Source: Rotaria macrura
Taxonomy: Eukaryota > Rotifera > Eurotatoria > Philodinida > Philodinidae
Length of the DNA stretch: 64,000 nt
Assembly (NCBI GenBank): GCA_900239685.1
Contig: OENT01000068.1
Location: forward strand, 184,444-248,443
Direction of reading: 5' to 3'
The notes under the pieces were generated by a model. It made no database searches. It was given only the letters and a program-made list of their open reading frames with translations, and was not told the DNA's origin. This document shows positions 1-13,700 of this stretch, piece by piece (position 1 is the stretch's first letter; every line of letters starts with the position of its first letter). Made by a program: the position numbers and the translations under genes.

Positions 1-1001
1 AAATCAATGAAAAGTTTTGAAAAAAAAACAATATTAAATTACTTGAGAAATTGATCGAGTGTATGCATAAATTTTTCATACTCTTTTCCTCCGACTTCTT
101 GACAATGCAATGCAATGAAATCAGACGGATGCTGACGTAGAAGCTAAAACAAATTTAAAAAATAAAGCAAATTATAAAGAGGAACTATTCACACGCGCGT
201 AACTTCATAATCTATGTTTTTGTTTTATCACTTAATGAAATAATGTCAACAAATAGTAAAAATTTTAATTTATTACAAAATGCAACGACACAAATCAAGA
301 ATATTCTATCTAATGATGAGAATATGAAAAGTAAAACAAATGAATGTATTATTCATGATAAACCATCAACTATGGATGATACAAATGATTGTATGTTTAA
401 GAAAAACCCTGATGATCTATTGAAACGTGAATCTGATTTACATGAAGAAGATAAATTTCGTGTGTGTTTTATTGATTGTTCATGTGATTGTTTAGTATGT
501 ATAGTGATGTTTCTTTCATCATAGTCTTATCATTGCTTGTGTCTAGGCTAAAAAAGTAACGCAAGGTCGTCTTCTACCAGCAATGGGTGTCGATATCTTT
601 GAAAAACTATTCAAAAATTTAAAATCAAGTAATTATGATGTCAATTGTGATTGTCAATGTGGAGATAATCAACAACGCTCGTTTTCATTTCGATATGCAA
701 CTGGACAAAAAAAACCTACAGCCTAATTTATCATACTCCGTTTTTGATTGTTTTCTTTCGACGACAATATCAATTATTTTCCCATCTATATTAACTTCTT
801 TTTTTAATCTATCGTACTTACGTTTGCGAATTCGATCAACCATATTGCTAATAAATCAGGCTAGGAAAAATGAAGAAAACAACTTGAGTCATTCGAATAA
901 GAAAAATAATGTACCTTTTCGAATATAGAACCCGTATTAGCTGTAATCAACAGTAATCGAACATTAGATGGATTCGATGATAATCGATATTCACCACTCA
1001 T
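1..1001 (-). CDS. INPP5A: Inositol polyphosphate 5-phosphatase type I (INPP5A-like), 5' part, truncated by window edge
   Basis: Three coding exons are read on the minus strand: 915..1001 (ATG at 1001; 29 codons), 822..860 (13 codons) and 43..143 (33 codons plus 2 nt). All are flanked by GT/AG sites, with donors gtacat, gtaagt and gtaatt. The joined N-terminus has the family landmarks in order: LLLITANTGSIF (the beta strand usually written LLVTANVGS), then PDLLAIWLIEFAN, then DFIALHCQEVGGKEYE. The last strongly matches the FMALHCQEFGGKNYE block of animal INPP5A. The enzyme removes the 5-phosphate of IP3 and IP4 at the plasma membrane and ends calcium signalling. The catalytic His/Asp/Asn motifs and the C-terminal prenylation box would lie left of base 1 and are not visible. 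Intron 2 (144..821) carries an opposite-strand gene. The family call is strong; the exact subtype rests on about 75 residues. Confidence 0.85.
243..726 (+). CDS. Small hydrophilic hypothetical protein, nested in the INPP5A intron
   Basis: Two exons: 243..461 (73 codons) and 547..726 (59 codons plus TAA), joined across an 85-bp intron that starts gtgtgt and ends tgtctag. The frame is phase 0 on both sides. The predicted 132-residue protein is hydrophilic with an acidic, Asn/Lys-rich N-terminal half. The second exon encodes a more ordered-looking segment (QGRLLPAMGVDIFEKLFKNL) followed by a CDCQC cysteine cluster and a basic end (ATGQKKPTA). There is no signal peptide or membrane span. I do not recognise the family. 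It lies wholly within intron 2 of the minus-strand INPP5A gene, so it would be an antisense nested gene. The clean phase-0 intron and the change of character at the splice favour a real gene, but there is no homology support. Confidence 0.5.
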
Positions 1002-3192
1002 TATCGTTTATCGCCAAAAAATAAATCTTTTTTTTACATGGTGACGCTTACGCTGTTATGATTATTATTGTTTATCTGAAGGCATCATCCAAAATTACAA
1101 ATTCTTCTTCATATTGTACATATACGAGACAGATGTGTTATGCGGTCCTATCTTCGTACGCTTCTTTTTTATAGAAATATGGGAATATTAAGTAAAAGAC
1201 TGTAAGGCAGGTGCAGATAATTAGTAGATTATATAAAAAAAAAGAGCAGCGAAAATATCTATGTATATGTACAGATTGCTTCAATAAATTGTTTGTAGAA
1301 GAGAGGAAGCTGACGATGAAGAAAAATAACTTCTGCTCGATTGCTAGTTTATGGGAAAATAGTAGTGATGATGATTTGATGATAGATATTTAGCTAGCAA
1401 TGGCGCCGATGTTGCTGCTCTTTTCTTCTTTGCCCTACCTCTCTATCTTACTGTAGATGGAAAACAAGCGAATAAATAGAGAGGAAAGAGGAAAGAAAAC
1501 GAGAATAGACATTGTTGATGATAACACACACACACATAGCCCTCATGCTCCTTTGACACAACAACACCGTATTGCAATCAGCCATTTTCCTTCTTTCTAT
1601 TCTGTTTTTCCTTCATGCTGTCGGGATGAGATGCGTATGTATGCGCTATGCAATTAAAATCTACTTCAGCCTATGGCTGTCATTCGAATGACTTCTTATA
1701 TGACTCTACATTCATCGCAGGTTTTTCTGCCTGTATGTATAATGATTTTCATACATCTTAATTAGGAGGATCAAAACGTACGACAATGACATCAATAATA
1801 AGTCTGTTTTAAGAAAGAAAAAATCTATTCGAAACTTCATGGATAATAGATATTAATGTACATGTCGATGAAACATGAAAGAAAAACTATTAATATTACT
1901 ATAACTCATAAAAGTAATAATAATAATAATAATAATAGTAGTATCTAATGTATCAAACGCAGAATAAGTAATGCAAATGATTAACTAAAACCACCTGTTA
2001 TCATTATCAAACATGAAAAAGTTATTGTTGCATGCCGTCAAAATACAACAGCAATCGAAAGAACAGTGCAAGCTATGAAGACGATAAAGAACATAAGAAT
2101 TTTGTACTTGACTAAATGATATGATGTCAAAACTATGCGTCGTTGCTTAAATCACAAATTTAGAGCTGATAGCTTTCGTTAACAGCCTACGAAGAGACAC
2201 TACAATGGCAGAGCTATTTATCACTTTGTTTAATTACGTTAGTGACAAAAAACTCTTGGGAATGTAGTTCTCATTTTCTTTCAAATATGTGCGTGTGTAT
2301 CTAGTAATGCTAGAGCAGAGATGTAGATTTACTTCTGCGACTGGCTCTTCTAATGATGAGATGCAACAAGCAAACTATAACTTCCCTACTACTTCCTAAT
2401 ATACGCACGCAAACACACACACACACACTAGATACCATTTTTCTCATTTCCCTCCTGCTACCCAAGTAATACTCTTTTTATCAAACCTATCAAACATCAG
2501 AGAATACACGAATATTATATATATATATATATATACAACGATGAAAATCTCTTGTAGTGTTAGGCAAAAGAAGCCGTGCAAACCAGCACATATGCATACA
2601 CTTGCCCATCGGCGAGTATAGCTTAAGAAGGCCAAGCATATAGAAAACAAAGGTCATCGATAAAAAAAAATGATAAATGTCTTATGTTAATAATTTTTTT
2701 CCTTTTTCAAAAAGTCACTTACCTATTTGCACGGAAAATGATAATCATACGGTGAAATATAATCTGCATCTTTCTTTTGTTTCTCTCTAAAACAAAAAAA
2801 AAGCAAGATGAATGGGTTCTTTTGCTTTCTGTCTTCATCTCATTCGCAAAGATATATCGATTATATGTATAAGTAAAAAAACAACATGAAAGAAAAAAAG
2901 TGAAGTTAATAGAAAACAAATACAGGAAAGAAGAAAAAAAAAGGAAATAATCTGAAAGACATGTTAAATACCCGATACTGTCATATTTACGCACTAGTGT
3001 TATTATTTTTGAAAAAATACAAAAAATTTCTACACGCATGTATGTATATAAATAACTATTATCACTGATCGGTTATTTTCGGAAGTTAAATTATTATTTT
3101 AAAATGTAGAGAAATAGAAATAGAAACAGAACAGATTATTTTTTTTTCTATTTTTCATTATCACATCATGTATCATTAAAGAAGTTATGCAT
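1002..3192. other. Intergenic region between the INPP5A start and the WDR44 3' end
   Basis: About 2.2 kb with no coding exon I can support. It is the presumed promoter side of INPP5A (minus) and the 3' flank of WDR44 (minus). It holds simple repeats: a TAA trinucleotide run (about 1914-1936), a CA run (about 2412-2428), a TA run (about 2516-2536) and many A- or T-runs. Open frames here are short and low complexity. Confidence 0.6.
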
Positions 3193-6100
3193 TTAACGAT
3201 GATAGCGATTAACAAGAAGCTTCAGTTGACCTTTCGAATCTGCTGTAAGCATCACATAAATTGGTCCGGTATTATTATTCATTATTAATGAGCCTTCCGG
3301 TGAGTTTGATGCAACGTTTATGCCAATTGTTTTCGTTCGGTTGGTGTCCATACTTGATATTGTTGTTGTTGCAGTAAGAGAACGCAGTATTGATGGTGAA
3401 GTACTATCATTAGATGAATATAAATAATTCATTATGACAGCAGGATTTGGTGCAAATATTGCAGATGTTACCATTGCGTTATGAACTAGAAAATGAATGA
3501 GGGAAAGCAAAGATTAGTTTTTATTTAAGTTGTTTGCTATATTTCAATTTTAATTATATATCCTTGCTCCTTGTGTCACCTCGAATACGTTCAAATGCAC
3601 GATCAAAATATCGCCGTTGTTTCCGTGTTAATTTTGCATTTGTTGGTGAATCATTACCAACACTAGTTGGTTCTGTTCTCCAAATATATATCCAACAATC
3701 TTCACTACCACTGAAAACAAGAGAATGAGAAGATTAAAGATGATGTGAATAGTTTAGCGAAATTTTACCTAATGATATATCGATCATCATAACTAAATGA
3801 TGCTCGAATTTGACTTGATTGATTTGAATAGCCACGATACTTACATTCGATTTCTTTTGATCGAATATTATATAAACGTATTCGAGAATCATTTGATGTA
3901 ATTAATACCTATAAAGAAAAAACAGTCGAAAGAAAACGATTGGTTCGTGTCAATTAAAATCAGTTTTTTACTTTAGAATTATTTGAATTCATAGATTCAA
4001 TGCCTGTAATTTTCGAAGGTTTTCGTCGTTTTTTTCTCGGTCGATTACTCTTACTATCTTTATCACCAATATTTATTACAGTCTAAATCAAATTTAAAAA
4101 TAAATACCTATCAGTAAACATACAATGCTCATACATCGTATTGCAATGAATCATTGTAGAATAAAAATCGTCCATCGAATGTTCCGGCAGTTACTTTACG
4201 ACCATCATCACAAAAATTGACAGCTGTTATTAAATTCGCTTCAGCTGCAGTTACTTGTGATGATGCTTGAGCCGGTATTAATGTCCAATGAACGACACGT
4301 TTATCAGGAATGTACCATAGACGTATATGTCTAAAAGAAATTTATTGAAAGATCAAATTCCAAGTAGACAATTCTCGATGAATACAGAAAAGAAAATATC
4401 ACAGATGTTGATATGGTAAGAACATCGATGAAAAGGTTGCCTTTTCTACTTCTCTAATTCTACTCACAACCAACATTACATCAAAATTTAAAATGAAAAA
4501 AAATTCCATGTCATCTTTAATAAATAGCTAAGACATTTTTATCAATTTCTCTCTCTTGTTAGACATTAATATTAACATAAGATATACTTCTGATCCATCA
4601 AAAAACATTTCGAATCATCTATAGTATAAAATGAAAAAAAAACTGAAGATATTCGATAGTGAAAGGAACACTGCTCATATGTAACTTGCCATTTCTCATA
4701 TTAATACTTTGATATTCTCCTTAAACATCGAAATCAATCAAGTCAAAGTCAGAATAACGAACGTAATGAAAACAACATATGGCAGTAGGCTTATTTTCGG
4801 ATCGGTTTTCTTTGCTTTGTTTTGTTTTTCTTCATTATTATAGAGTTAATGTTGATATATTAAGAAAAAAAAAAGTATATCAGTCATTACTTAAATCTTA
4901 CTTTCAAAATAGCTACATTCAGTTAGCATAACATTCCATCAGAATAATTGATAACGGAATATAACGAAATACAAAACTCATACTTAATTCTTCAAGTCAA
5001 AACTACGCATTTGTATAAAACTCTCGTGCACACGCCACATTGAGATTTTCACACAATTCAAAGAAATTCTCTCGATATATTCATATCTTCAGAATCTCTA
5101 GATATCCTTTTTTGATTTCTTTCTACTTGACATATTTTTACGATGAATATACAATCGTAAATGTCAAACGAACTAGAGAAATAATATATTTCCGCTGAAA
5201 AACATCAAGAACTCAATATCGTTCTGTTCGTCTGGAACAATCAATCTAGGAAGAAAACGAGATATAGAATCGCTGTGTATTGGTGAAATACAATGCACTC
5301 AACAAGATTACGGCTTGTTTTGTATTATTGACTTTTTTGAGAGCTTAAAGAAAAAGTAATACTTCAGTAAATAGGATCATTATTTCGACGTTAGCTTGCT
5401 GTTTTTTTGTATTTCTATAGAAGAAAAATAAAACAGCCATTATCAAGTTTTGCTTCAGATTGATGTATTTACAATAGAGAATATAGAATAGCAATTTAAT
5501 AATAACGATCTCAGCAATTTTTCGAAAATACTTTTTAAAACAAAGCAAAAAACGGAACTTTATTATATACTGTACAACGGGCAAGCAATGGAAATCACTC
5601 AATAAATATTTACTATTCATTTTCGAAAGAGTTTCGTAGTATAATCAACAAGAACTCATGAACATTGAACTTCTCCTAACAATTGTAACCATGTCATGAT
5701 TTCTATCTGCTTTAAAGGAAATTCTAGAATTGATAAATTGCCTGTCTGTTTGTATGTGTACACTCACGAGTACTAATAGAACTCGCCGCTTTAGCTTGCG
5801 ACTAGAAAGATATAATTTGATGCTGGAAAATACTAAAGCTCGAATTGAACTCGATTGATTTATTATTCAACAATCAAATCTAGTCATAAGTTCGTTTTCT
5901 TAAGTAAGAACAAGAAATCGAACAGTTCATAGAATCGACACGAACAAAAGAAAAAGGGGGGGGGGAAGATTAAAATACTTTTAAAAGCGAAAAAGAATGC
6001 GATTTACTATATTCATAAGTAACTACTTCCCTTGAGGTCTATTCCAACTCAAAGGTCTAGAAATCAGTTTTCCTTTTACCACGACATTCATTAATTAATT

Positions 6101-9100
6101 GTCGTAAAAATAAAATTATGCTTGCAGCATGCAGCTACGAACACCATTACTTGTTCGCTTATCAATAAGTAACTCCTTTGGCTCTGCATAATTAATATAG
6201 TTTTATCTCAAAAGCACTTCATTCATCAGCTGAATCACTTCTATAATCCATTCGCTTTCTACTTCTAATAGTCTTGATGATATTTTCGAATCTGTTTTGT
6301 TCGTTGTGACTTCAAAACTACGAAAATAAATGCCTTGTTTATTTCACATGTAGAAATCAGCTCAGAAATCCTAACATGTTAATAGTCATTCATGCTAACA
6401 GAACTTTGTCATCGTTGAATGCTAGTTTTCAGATATTAATCATCGAATCCAATGATTGATGGGTTCCATAGCTAAATAAATTCTATTCAACGAATTCGAT
6501 AATCTTATAGAATCACAAGGAAAATCATGAGATTGTTTGTTTTTACATCAAAACTAAACGATGACAATGAAATTTGAGTACCAGTAATCGTATCTTACCC
6601 ATCTAAACTTGCTGATACAAAGTATCGATCGTCACGTGGATGAAAAGCAATAGCCGAAACAAAGTCAACATGAAGAAAATAACACAGACACTCCAGTCGT
6701 GTTAAATTCCATAATCGAACAGTTTTATCCATCGATGATGAAAGAAGAAATAAAGATTTCGACCATGCAACATCGAGTACAGGTGCTTGATGGCCAATAA
6801 GTTCAGCGAATGGTTTAGCATAGAGTGGTACTTGTATTTCATTGAGACCAAGTCGGGCATTTGTCGTTGGTGCCATTGTTTCTAATAACATAGTTCGATG
6901 AAATTCATTGAATCGATCTTTTAATATTTCATTTTGTTGTTTCGATAGATTGGTTGTTAAACGAGAAAAATCATTGAAAAATGGTCGTGCCGATTTTAAA
7001 ATCCATATTTTAAGTAAACAATCTTGACCACCCGTTGCAAGAAGATATCCATCAGGTGAAAATCTATATTACAAAAAAATAAAAAAACAAACATGTTTAG
7101 GAAAAGAATAAATGAACTTTTTTCTAACATACTTCATACACCAAATAGGCCCATCATGAGCATTGACAATTGTCTGTAATAATTGTGTTTTATCGAATTG
7201 TGTTTGTTCTTTTAAATATCTTGATGCTTTATATTTTAAATCTCCATTGGAACCGTCATTCATTAGCAATCGCTCTATATCATCTTCTTCATCATCAATA
7301 TCAGCTGAAGTTGGTTGTTCATCGATGACTTTTATTTTCTTTTTGCGTAGAAAATTTTTCACAACTAAATTTCTCAACTGTTTTTTTATTGATATCGGTG
7401 AATGTGGAGTCGACATGGAAGACTTATCAACGAATGATGATGATTTCATAGTCAGCTGACTGGATTTTGAACTCGAAGATTCTGATGTTGTTGATTCATT
7501 ATCATCTTCATAGTTTACATGCATTTTATGTGAAAGATTGGTTTCTGATCGACTGAAACTGTTCGTATCCGATGAATTATTTCGTAAACTATGATGACTA
7601 TTCAATACTGAATTGTGTCGTAATGTTATAATACTACCACTTCTATTTGTACGTTGCATTATTGTTTGCATCATTGGATTAGCATCACTCAATGGAATAT
7701 ACTTTCCACTATCAAGATTGAGTACAATAGGTTGTCGAAGAATTTCTTCATCGTCTAATTTTCGAGTATCGGGAGATAACTCACCGAATTTCGTTATTCG
7801 ATCAATTATATTTAAATCGACAATATTCGGTTCACTATTAGCAGATAACGACTTCTTATGAGAATAGTGTCCACCTGAACCACGTACTGATGTTGGAGGT
7901 AATGAGTGTTGTTGATAGTATGGCGTCGATTTGACGATGGAATTGGTTACAATTTCGTATGGTGGCGTAGATACAGAATCCTATGAACAGGCAAATGCTT
8001 TTTTTTGGAGTCGATGATGTCTTCAAATTAAACAAGACATTTCATTGGAGATTTTTAGTTTCTTAGAATGTATTAGCAACTATAAATAATCTATTCGTAA
8101 TTAATAGTTGAGTTGTAAAATGAATGGTAGAAAAACAATCTCGTACACAATCTAGTTAATGGATCTTACTTCTCTATCATTAGTGAATTGTGCACATCAA
8201 TTAGTGTACGACAGAGAGTATAGTATTTTTCAAATCAATCATTTGTCTTCCTTTTAAACATGCCCTATGGGAACGCTACAGTTAGTAGTTATAGATTTGA
8301 ATTGCTTCTATCATATATGTCAAACAACAACAATTCTTCTGGTCGACGACGAACGAAAAGCTTTAATTTTTAAGTAGCTGTATTCTACAACTAATCGACA
8401 AAACATCGTCATATTCAATAGTATAGGCTTTATTGTTTTAGAAAAATATGCCTAATAAAAATTAGACGACTATGACGTCTTATTTCTCGAGAACATCTTG
8501 TACTTATAACGATGACATATTTTTCTTCGATAATACAAGATGTTTTTGTATCTCTTGATTAACGTAACAAATAACATTAATGGCATGAAAGTATTTGTCT
8601 CATGGGGCAATATAACATTGACTGTGAACTTCATGTAATCATAAAAATTGCTTCTATTACAGAATGTTTTCAATTTCATACCGTATTAGTAATTGTATCA
8701 GCTAGAAGAATTCCGTTGCTCTATGTTATATTCTAGAATTTGAATTCAGATAGAATAACTCATCACCGGAACTAATAGAATTATGTAAATGTCACATTGA
8801 TTCTTGCGAGAAATCTTAAATAGACGTTTCAATGAAGATTTTTGTGATCACTCCAAGATCTGAGTAATCATTTATCGATCATGAAATAAAACATAGTCCT
8901 TAATATTATCGACTTGAAAATTTAACACACTACATCTAATTAATCGCTCGATCGATGGTCTCTGATTGATCGAACGAAATCTCAATAGACAAATATGTAC
9001 TAATTGTATTTGAGCATTAGATATAACTTGTAAGCACTTCCGAGTGTCACAATAAATGGCGAGCATAAACCAAAAAAAATTAGATATAACTCAATAGTAT

Positions 9101-10747
9101 ACGTCAAAAATTTTGATAGAAATGAATAACATGCTCGAGAGCTTACTCAATAATTACATTGATCTGTATAGCAGACTAGATATGACGGTTGAGTTGACGC
9201 GAGAGAGAGAGAGAGAAAGAATGAAATGACATTTGTCGCTTCCTATGGCCTCTATCTTAGATATTATCGTTCAAACACAAGACGGATCTGATAATAGAAA
9301 CAAGTTTATTTTTTCTTCTGCTGCATAACGACTTTGAATGAGTCTAATCAAGTGGTAGAATAGATATTCCAAATGCAAACATGTTCGAAATAATGACATT
9401 TCAAAGCGCACGTACTAACTATACAAAACTGATACCGTCGTTGACTTTAATACATAGAACAATACAAAAAGAAAATTGATCTAAAATAACTTAATTTAAT
9501 GAGTGATATAGTTTGATACCGTATGGAATCGAATTAGCAGACCTTTTCATTTAATTGAAAATATAGGTCCTATTACAAATCTTCTCCTCTAGCAACCATT
9601 GATTCTTATACTAATCGGATCAGTCAGGACTTATAAAGATAGATAAGACTCATGTAAAGAATTCGAATTAAATATAGCATAGTTTATTAATAAGAGCATC
9701 CGTTTTTATACGTTCGAAAAAACCTAGGAAATAATCATCATTCTTATGATTAGTATTGTTGTATGGATCGAAGATTTTCTTATTTATGATTAAAGACAGA
9801 TGTTGACAGACAAGATGATTTCAAGATAATCGACTCGTGAGTATTAATTATAGACCAGTTACATAAATAAAATTCATAATATTCAAATAGTATTCGTTCT
9901 AGCTGAATAATATATGATACTTATGACAATTTTCAAAATTCTTCATTTCTCAAAATAAGCAATCAACAGATGAATTGCAATAAATGAAATTAGTACTAGC
10001 TTTACATGACGGCTAGAAATCTCAAACCTTGGTAGTGTTTCCCCCTGGTGAACTGGATTTTTCCACTTTTCTATTCTATTAGAATAGAAAATTGTTTCCC
10101 CTGAGAAAAGATCGTGGCATTGTCATAAATTATCACTGCTTCGAACCAAGACTGTTCCCTCGTTATAAATCTTTCACTAGATGTTTCATGTTCTTACCTT
10201 CTTTGGATGTCTTATTTGTTCATTATCAATAGGATCTTTCATAGAATCACGTTTTGATTCTAGATCTTGCCCATTTAAGAGTTCTTCTGCTAATGATGAT
10301 GATAATGATGTCGATAAGACTGCTGTTAAATCAAACGAACTTTTGACTAGAACATTCTGATTAGTATGATTTTCTTGAGAACGCAATTTTTGAAGTTTTT
10401 CACGTCTTTCAATATCGTGCCGTTGTTCATCCGTCAACGATAGTGTACCGAAATTTTCCTAATAAAAAGAAATGAAAGATATCTTTCAAAAGAAAAAAAG
10501 AAAATTTCTATCGTCATAAACCTACAGGCTTTTTCAATAATTCATTTTTGGATGAAATTCTCCATCGAGGTTCTCTCTGAAGAGAACTACTAATAGAAAA
10601 CTATATGAATCGAATTCATACAGATCTAGAATAAAAAACTTACTTTTCTGTTTCGGTGTTCGTTATACTACTTCTGGCATCATAGAAAACGTTATCTCCC
10701 GCACTATCGGTGGAACTGCTATCATCAGTATCACTAGAGGATGCCAT
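3193..10747 (-). CDS. WDR44: WD repeat-containing protein 44 (Rab11-binding, rabphilin-11-like)
   Basis: Ten exons on the minus strand: 10644..10747, 10526..10589, 10198..10458, 7133..7980, 6599..7063, 4135..4330, 3972..4082, 3769..3908, 3580..3710, 3193..3485. They sum to 2613 nt (870 residues plus TAA; human WDR44 is about 913). The start is fixed by family similarity: MASSSDTDDS followed by VFYDA, matching the MASESDTEEFYDA start of vertebrate WDR44. That segment is a FFAT-type motif for VAP binding at the ER. The middle (about 144-400) is Ser-rich and low complexity, with LDDEEIL and a block corresponding to the IMRRT region. WD40 repeats then run to the C-terminus; landmarks are GPIWCMKFSPDGYLLATGG, SSSMDKTVRLWNL, SAIAFHPRDDRYF, SGSEDCWIYIW and VTSAIFAPNP. 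The family is a Rab11 effector in recycling endosomes and ciliogenesis. Two introns are over 2 kb; the others are 53-94 bp. Confidence 0.93.
4331..6598 (-). other. Large intron of WDR44 (2.27 kb)
   Basis: The intron interrupts a WD40 repeat exactly at SLDG/HIRLW. It is AT-rich with a G10 run at 5956-5965. The open frame at 5345-5620 is hydrophobic and low complexity, and I do not count it as a gene. Confidence 0.8.
7981..10197 (-). other. Large intron of WDR44 (2.2 kb)
   Basis: Donor at 10197 (gtaaga) and acceptor ending at 7981 (ttcatag). The content is AT-rich with a short GA run near 9200-9217. No coding signal recognised. Confidence 0.8.
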
Positions 10748-13700
10748 GGAGAATATGCATCTAAATAGATCAACAATTTTCAGTTATTTGGCTCTATTGA
10801 TGAAATGTTCTTTGTAAAAAGCAAATCTGTCAAATAAATGATCTGATGAATTTTCGAACAAGTGTTATCCATAGAGCAAAGAACGAAAGAAATGATGACA
10901 CTTTCATGCATTTTAGCTGTTTTGACATTAGAATATTAAATTCGATTTGATTGAAATTATAACATTTACCTATACTCAATGATGTGTTGAATAGAGTAAT
11001 GAAACACAAAAGAGAAAAGATTGATTGAGTAAGGAAAAGGACCGATTTGGATTGGATAGATCGAACTGATAAGCTTGTCAATAGATGTCACAAATAGCCA
11101 ATTACGAAAATAATTGTAATATATAATTCAGTATGTTAATCTACAAAAGGAAATTTATATGATTCCATTATTCATACCGTAATAAATGGTTAATGATAGC
11201 AATAGCACAGCTTGTTTTTCTGAATATAAACTTATGCATGAGGTAGTGTAACTAACGGCACGTCTCTCATTAGAACTTTGTATCATGAGCAGAATAATCC
11301 ATCAAGATATATGTATCAAATGCAAGAAAATACTATACTGTAGTTTGATGGATGTTTCCTATTCGATGATATATTGTATATGAAACATGGATCTCGAGTA
11401 GCCTCTCTCTCTATTCACTAACCTTAGGTGAGGATAAAGTTGTAAGATAATTCTCCAGTCACTCTTCTTGATTATAAATAGAATAAAATCATCAGTAAAT
11501 TCCATAGAAAGAGATCATTCGTTCAAACAATTATTGTGAAACTTTGATGACGTTCGTAAACATAAAAAAACATATTCTCAAACGAAATAACTATTCGTGT
11601 CAAATTATCAATCTATGGATGGATGGTTCTTTGTACGCAGATTTCATAGTTTGCAAAATATATTCCTAAGTCACTTGAGTAATTCAATCTATCATATAGG
11701 TTTTAATTTATTATTTCAATTGCATGCTGATTTTTGATTTTGTGACTAATTAGTTTCGTTTATAGAAATACAACTAATTCGTAAAAAAAACACGAGAGAT
11801 ACGGGTTTGTTGATATATTGAGATGTTGATTGCACGTGGCTGATAAACGCATCTTTAAACACAAATGCATTCTATAGAATTCTGACCCGATCAGATTTAG
11901 GTGTGAGAAGATAATAAATGATGAGGTCTACTCAGTAAGTTAACATCGAAGTACTTGATGAAAAATTAAACAATTGCATTAGTATTCAATGAAACCAATT
12001 ATGCCCTGTAACATATCTATTTTAACTCTAGTACATGATGGAGAGTTTATTTTCAAAAAAATAAAGATAGTGTATATATATATATAAATGTGATTGTATT
12101 CGTTGATAACTATTGTTAGTATTATCGAGTTCTTTTACTATCGAATGAAATTGTACTTACCCAGATGATTTGATTTCTGATGCAATTACATCATCTCAAT
12201 GTGAGAAGTTTTCTAAAATAACTCCAACAAAATTTGATTGAGTGAAATTCAACTTACTTTCGATGTCATAAGTTTTTAAATATGATTAGTTTTAAAAGTG
12301 TATACAGATGTAGATGTAAATAAAGAGTACGAAAAAAAAAACTCTTATATCAATCAAACTTGTTTGCAATTGAGAGTCGATAAAAATTTGATTGAAATCA
12401 TCTTACTTTAATTAGTTTTTTAATCATTACTGTAGCTTTTATTAGAGACAATTCTCTCACTTAGTCTTGTTCTATCTTATCCTTTAAAAAACAAATAGAA
12501 TAACATGAAAAATCAACATGAAGTTAATTCTATAGAGATTTTCCAGAATTACTATGTTCAAGTGCTAATCAGTTAACACTGATTTATAATTTGATTTGTG
12601 TTCTGACTTATCAGAGAACCGATTGCGATAATGCTACAAAATTCCAAGGGTGAGTCAATAATTTTTAAGGTGAAATTCTTCGAGAAACTCAAAAGTACTT
12701 AGCAAATACTGGCCATATAATATTTGATTTTAATTAAATGAATATGTCTTCATCCTTCTAGAATAATTCAACAAGTTTTATTTAAATTCTTTTTCTTTCG
12801 GTTGTTTGCCTACAGAAAAAGATCTATAACGAATTTCTATCGAAGTAAAGGATTTCGAATGAAAAAATATAAATCATAAAACTTTGTATCCGATTTTAAA
12901 AATATGTAACTTACGTCAGAAAATTTTAAATCATCACTTAAAGTATGCGTGACAAATGCATTGAAATCAGTTACTACTGAAGAGAATGCTATAATAAAGA
13001 ACACCTTACCGTTTTGAATATTGTCATTTCTTTACAGTTTCTTTTTGGAGAAATCAACAAGAACATAATCAGATGCATCGAACAGAGAGGGACAGAGAGA
13101 GTGAGAGAGCATATCTGTTTGCTTGTACATAAATAAGTAGAAAAAGAGAAATTTGCTTTCAAATATCTCGTTTTGACCAGTAGTTGCATTGACACGAATC
13201 GACTAATATCTTTTGATTCGTTTCGTTCATTTGAGAAGTGATAAAATTGTAGAATTAGTGAAAAACCAAGTCTTTCTCTTCAGATATGATTGTCATTGAA
13301 TAATAAAGAGAATGAACTCCGAGATCCGGTATCAGTAAATTGAATTTATTTGTCTTGTCTAAAACAAAACTATATGATATTGGATGAACAATAAGAATAC
13401 ATAAATCAATATTGAAGCCTTACTGTCAATAGGATCTTTGTGCAACGCACAAAAAATTTTAGTTTATCCAAAGTAAAACTGAATGGAATGTTGCCAGCTT
13501 TGTTTTTCTAGTAGGATTCGAATTGGTAGTTGTGATGGTGATGATTTCTATTTGTTTGTATTCTTATGTCAATACGACTAATCGACTAAATTCAGCATAG
13601 CTAGAGGGAATTAGGATGTGTGCAACAGCTGAAAGTTATTATATTTCTGTAAAACCGGCTATATTAGATTTTTTATGAAAAGTCTTGATGTGGCAAAAAA

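Noticed and set aside
7163-7861. Plus-strand ORFs opposite the WDR44 Ser-rich exon
   Set aside because: They are antisense shadows of a verified coding exon; the translations have no family resemblance.
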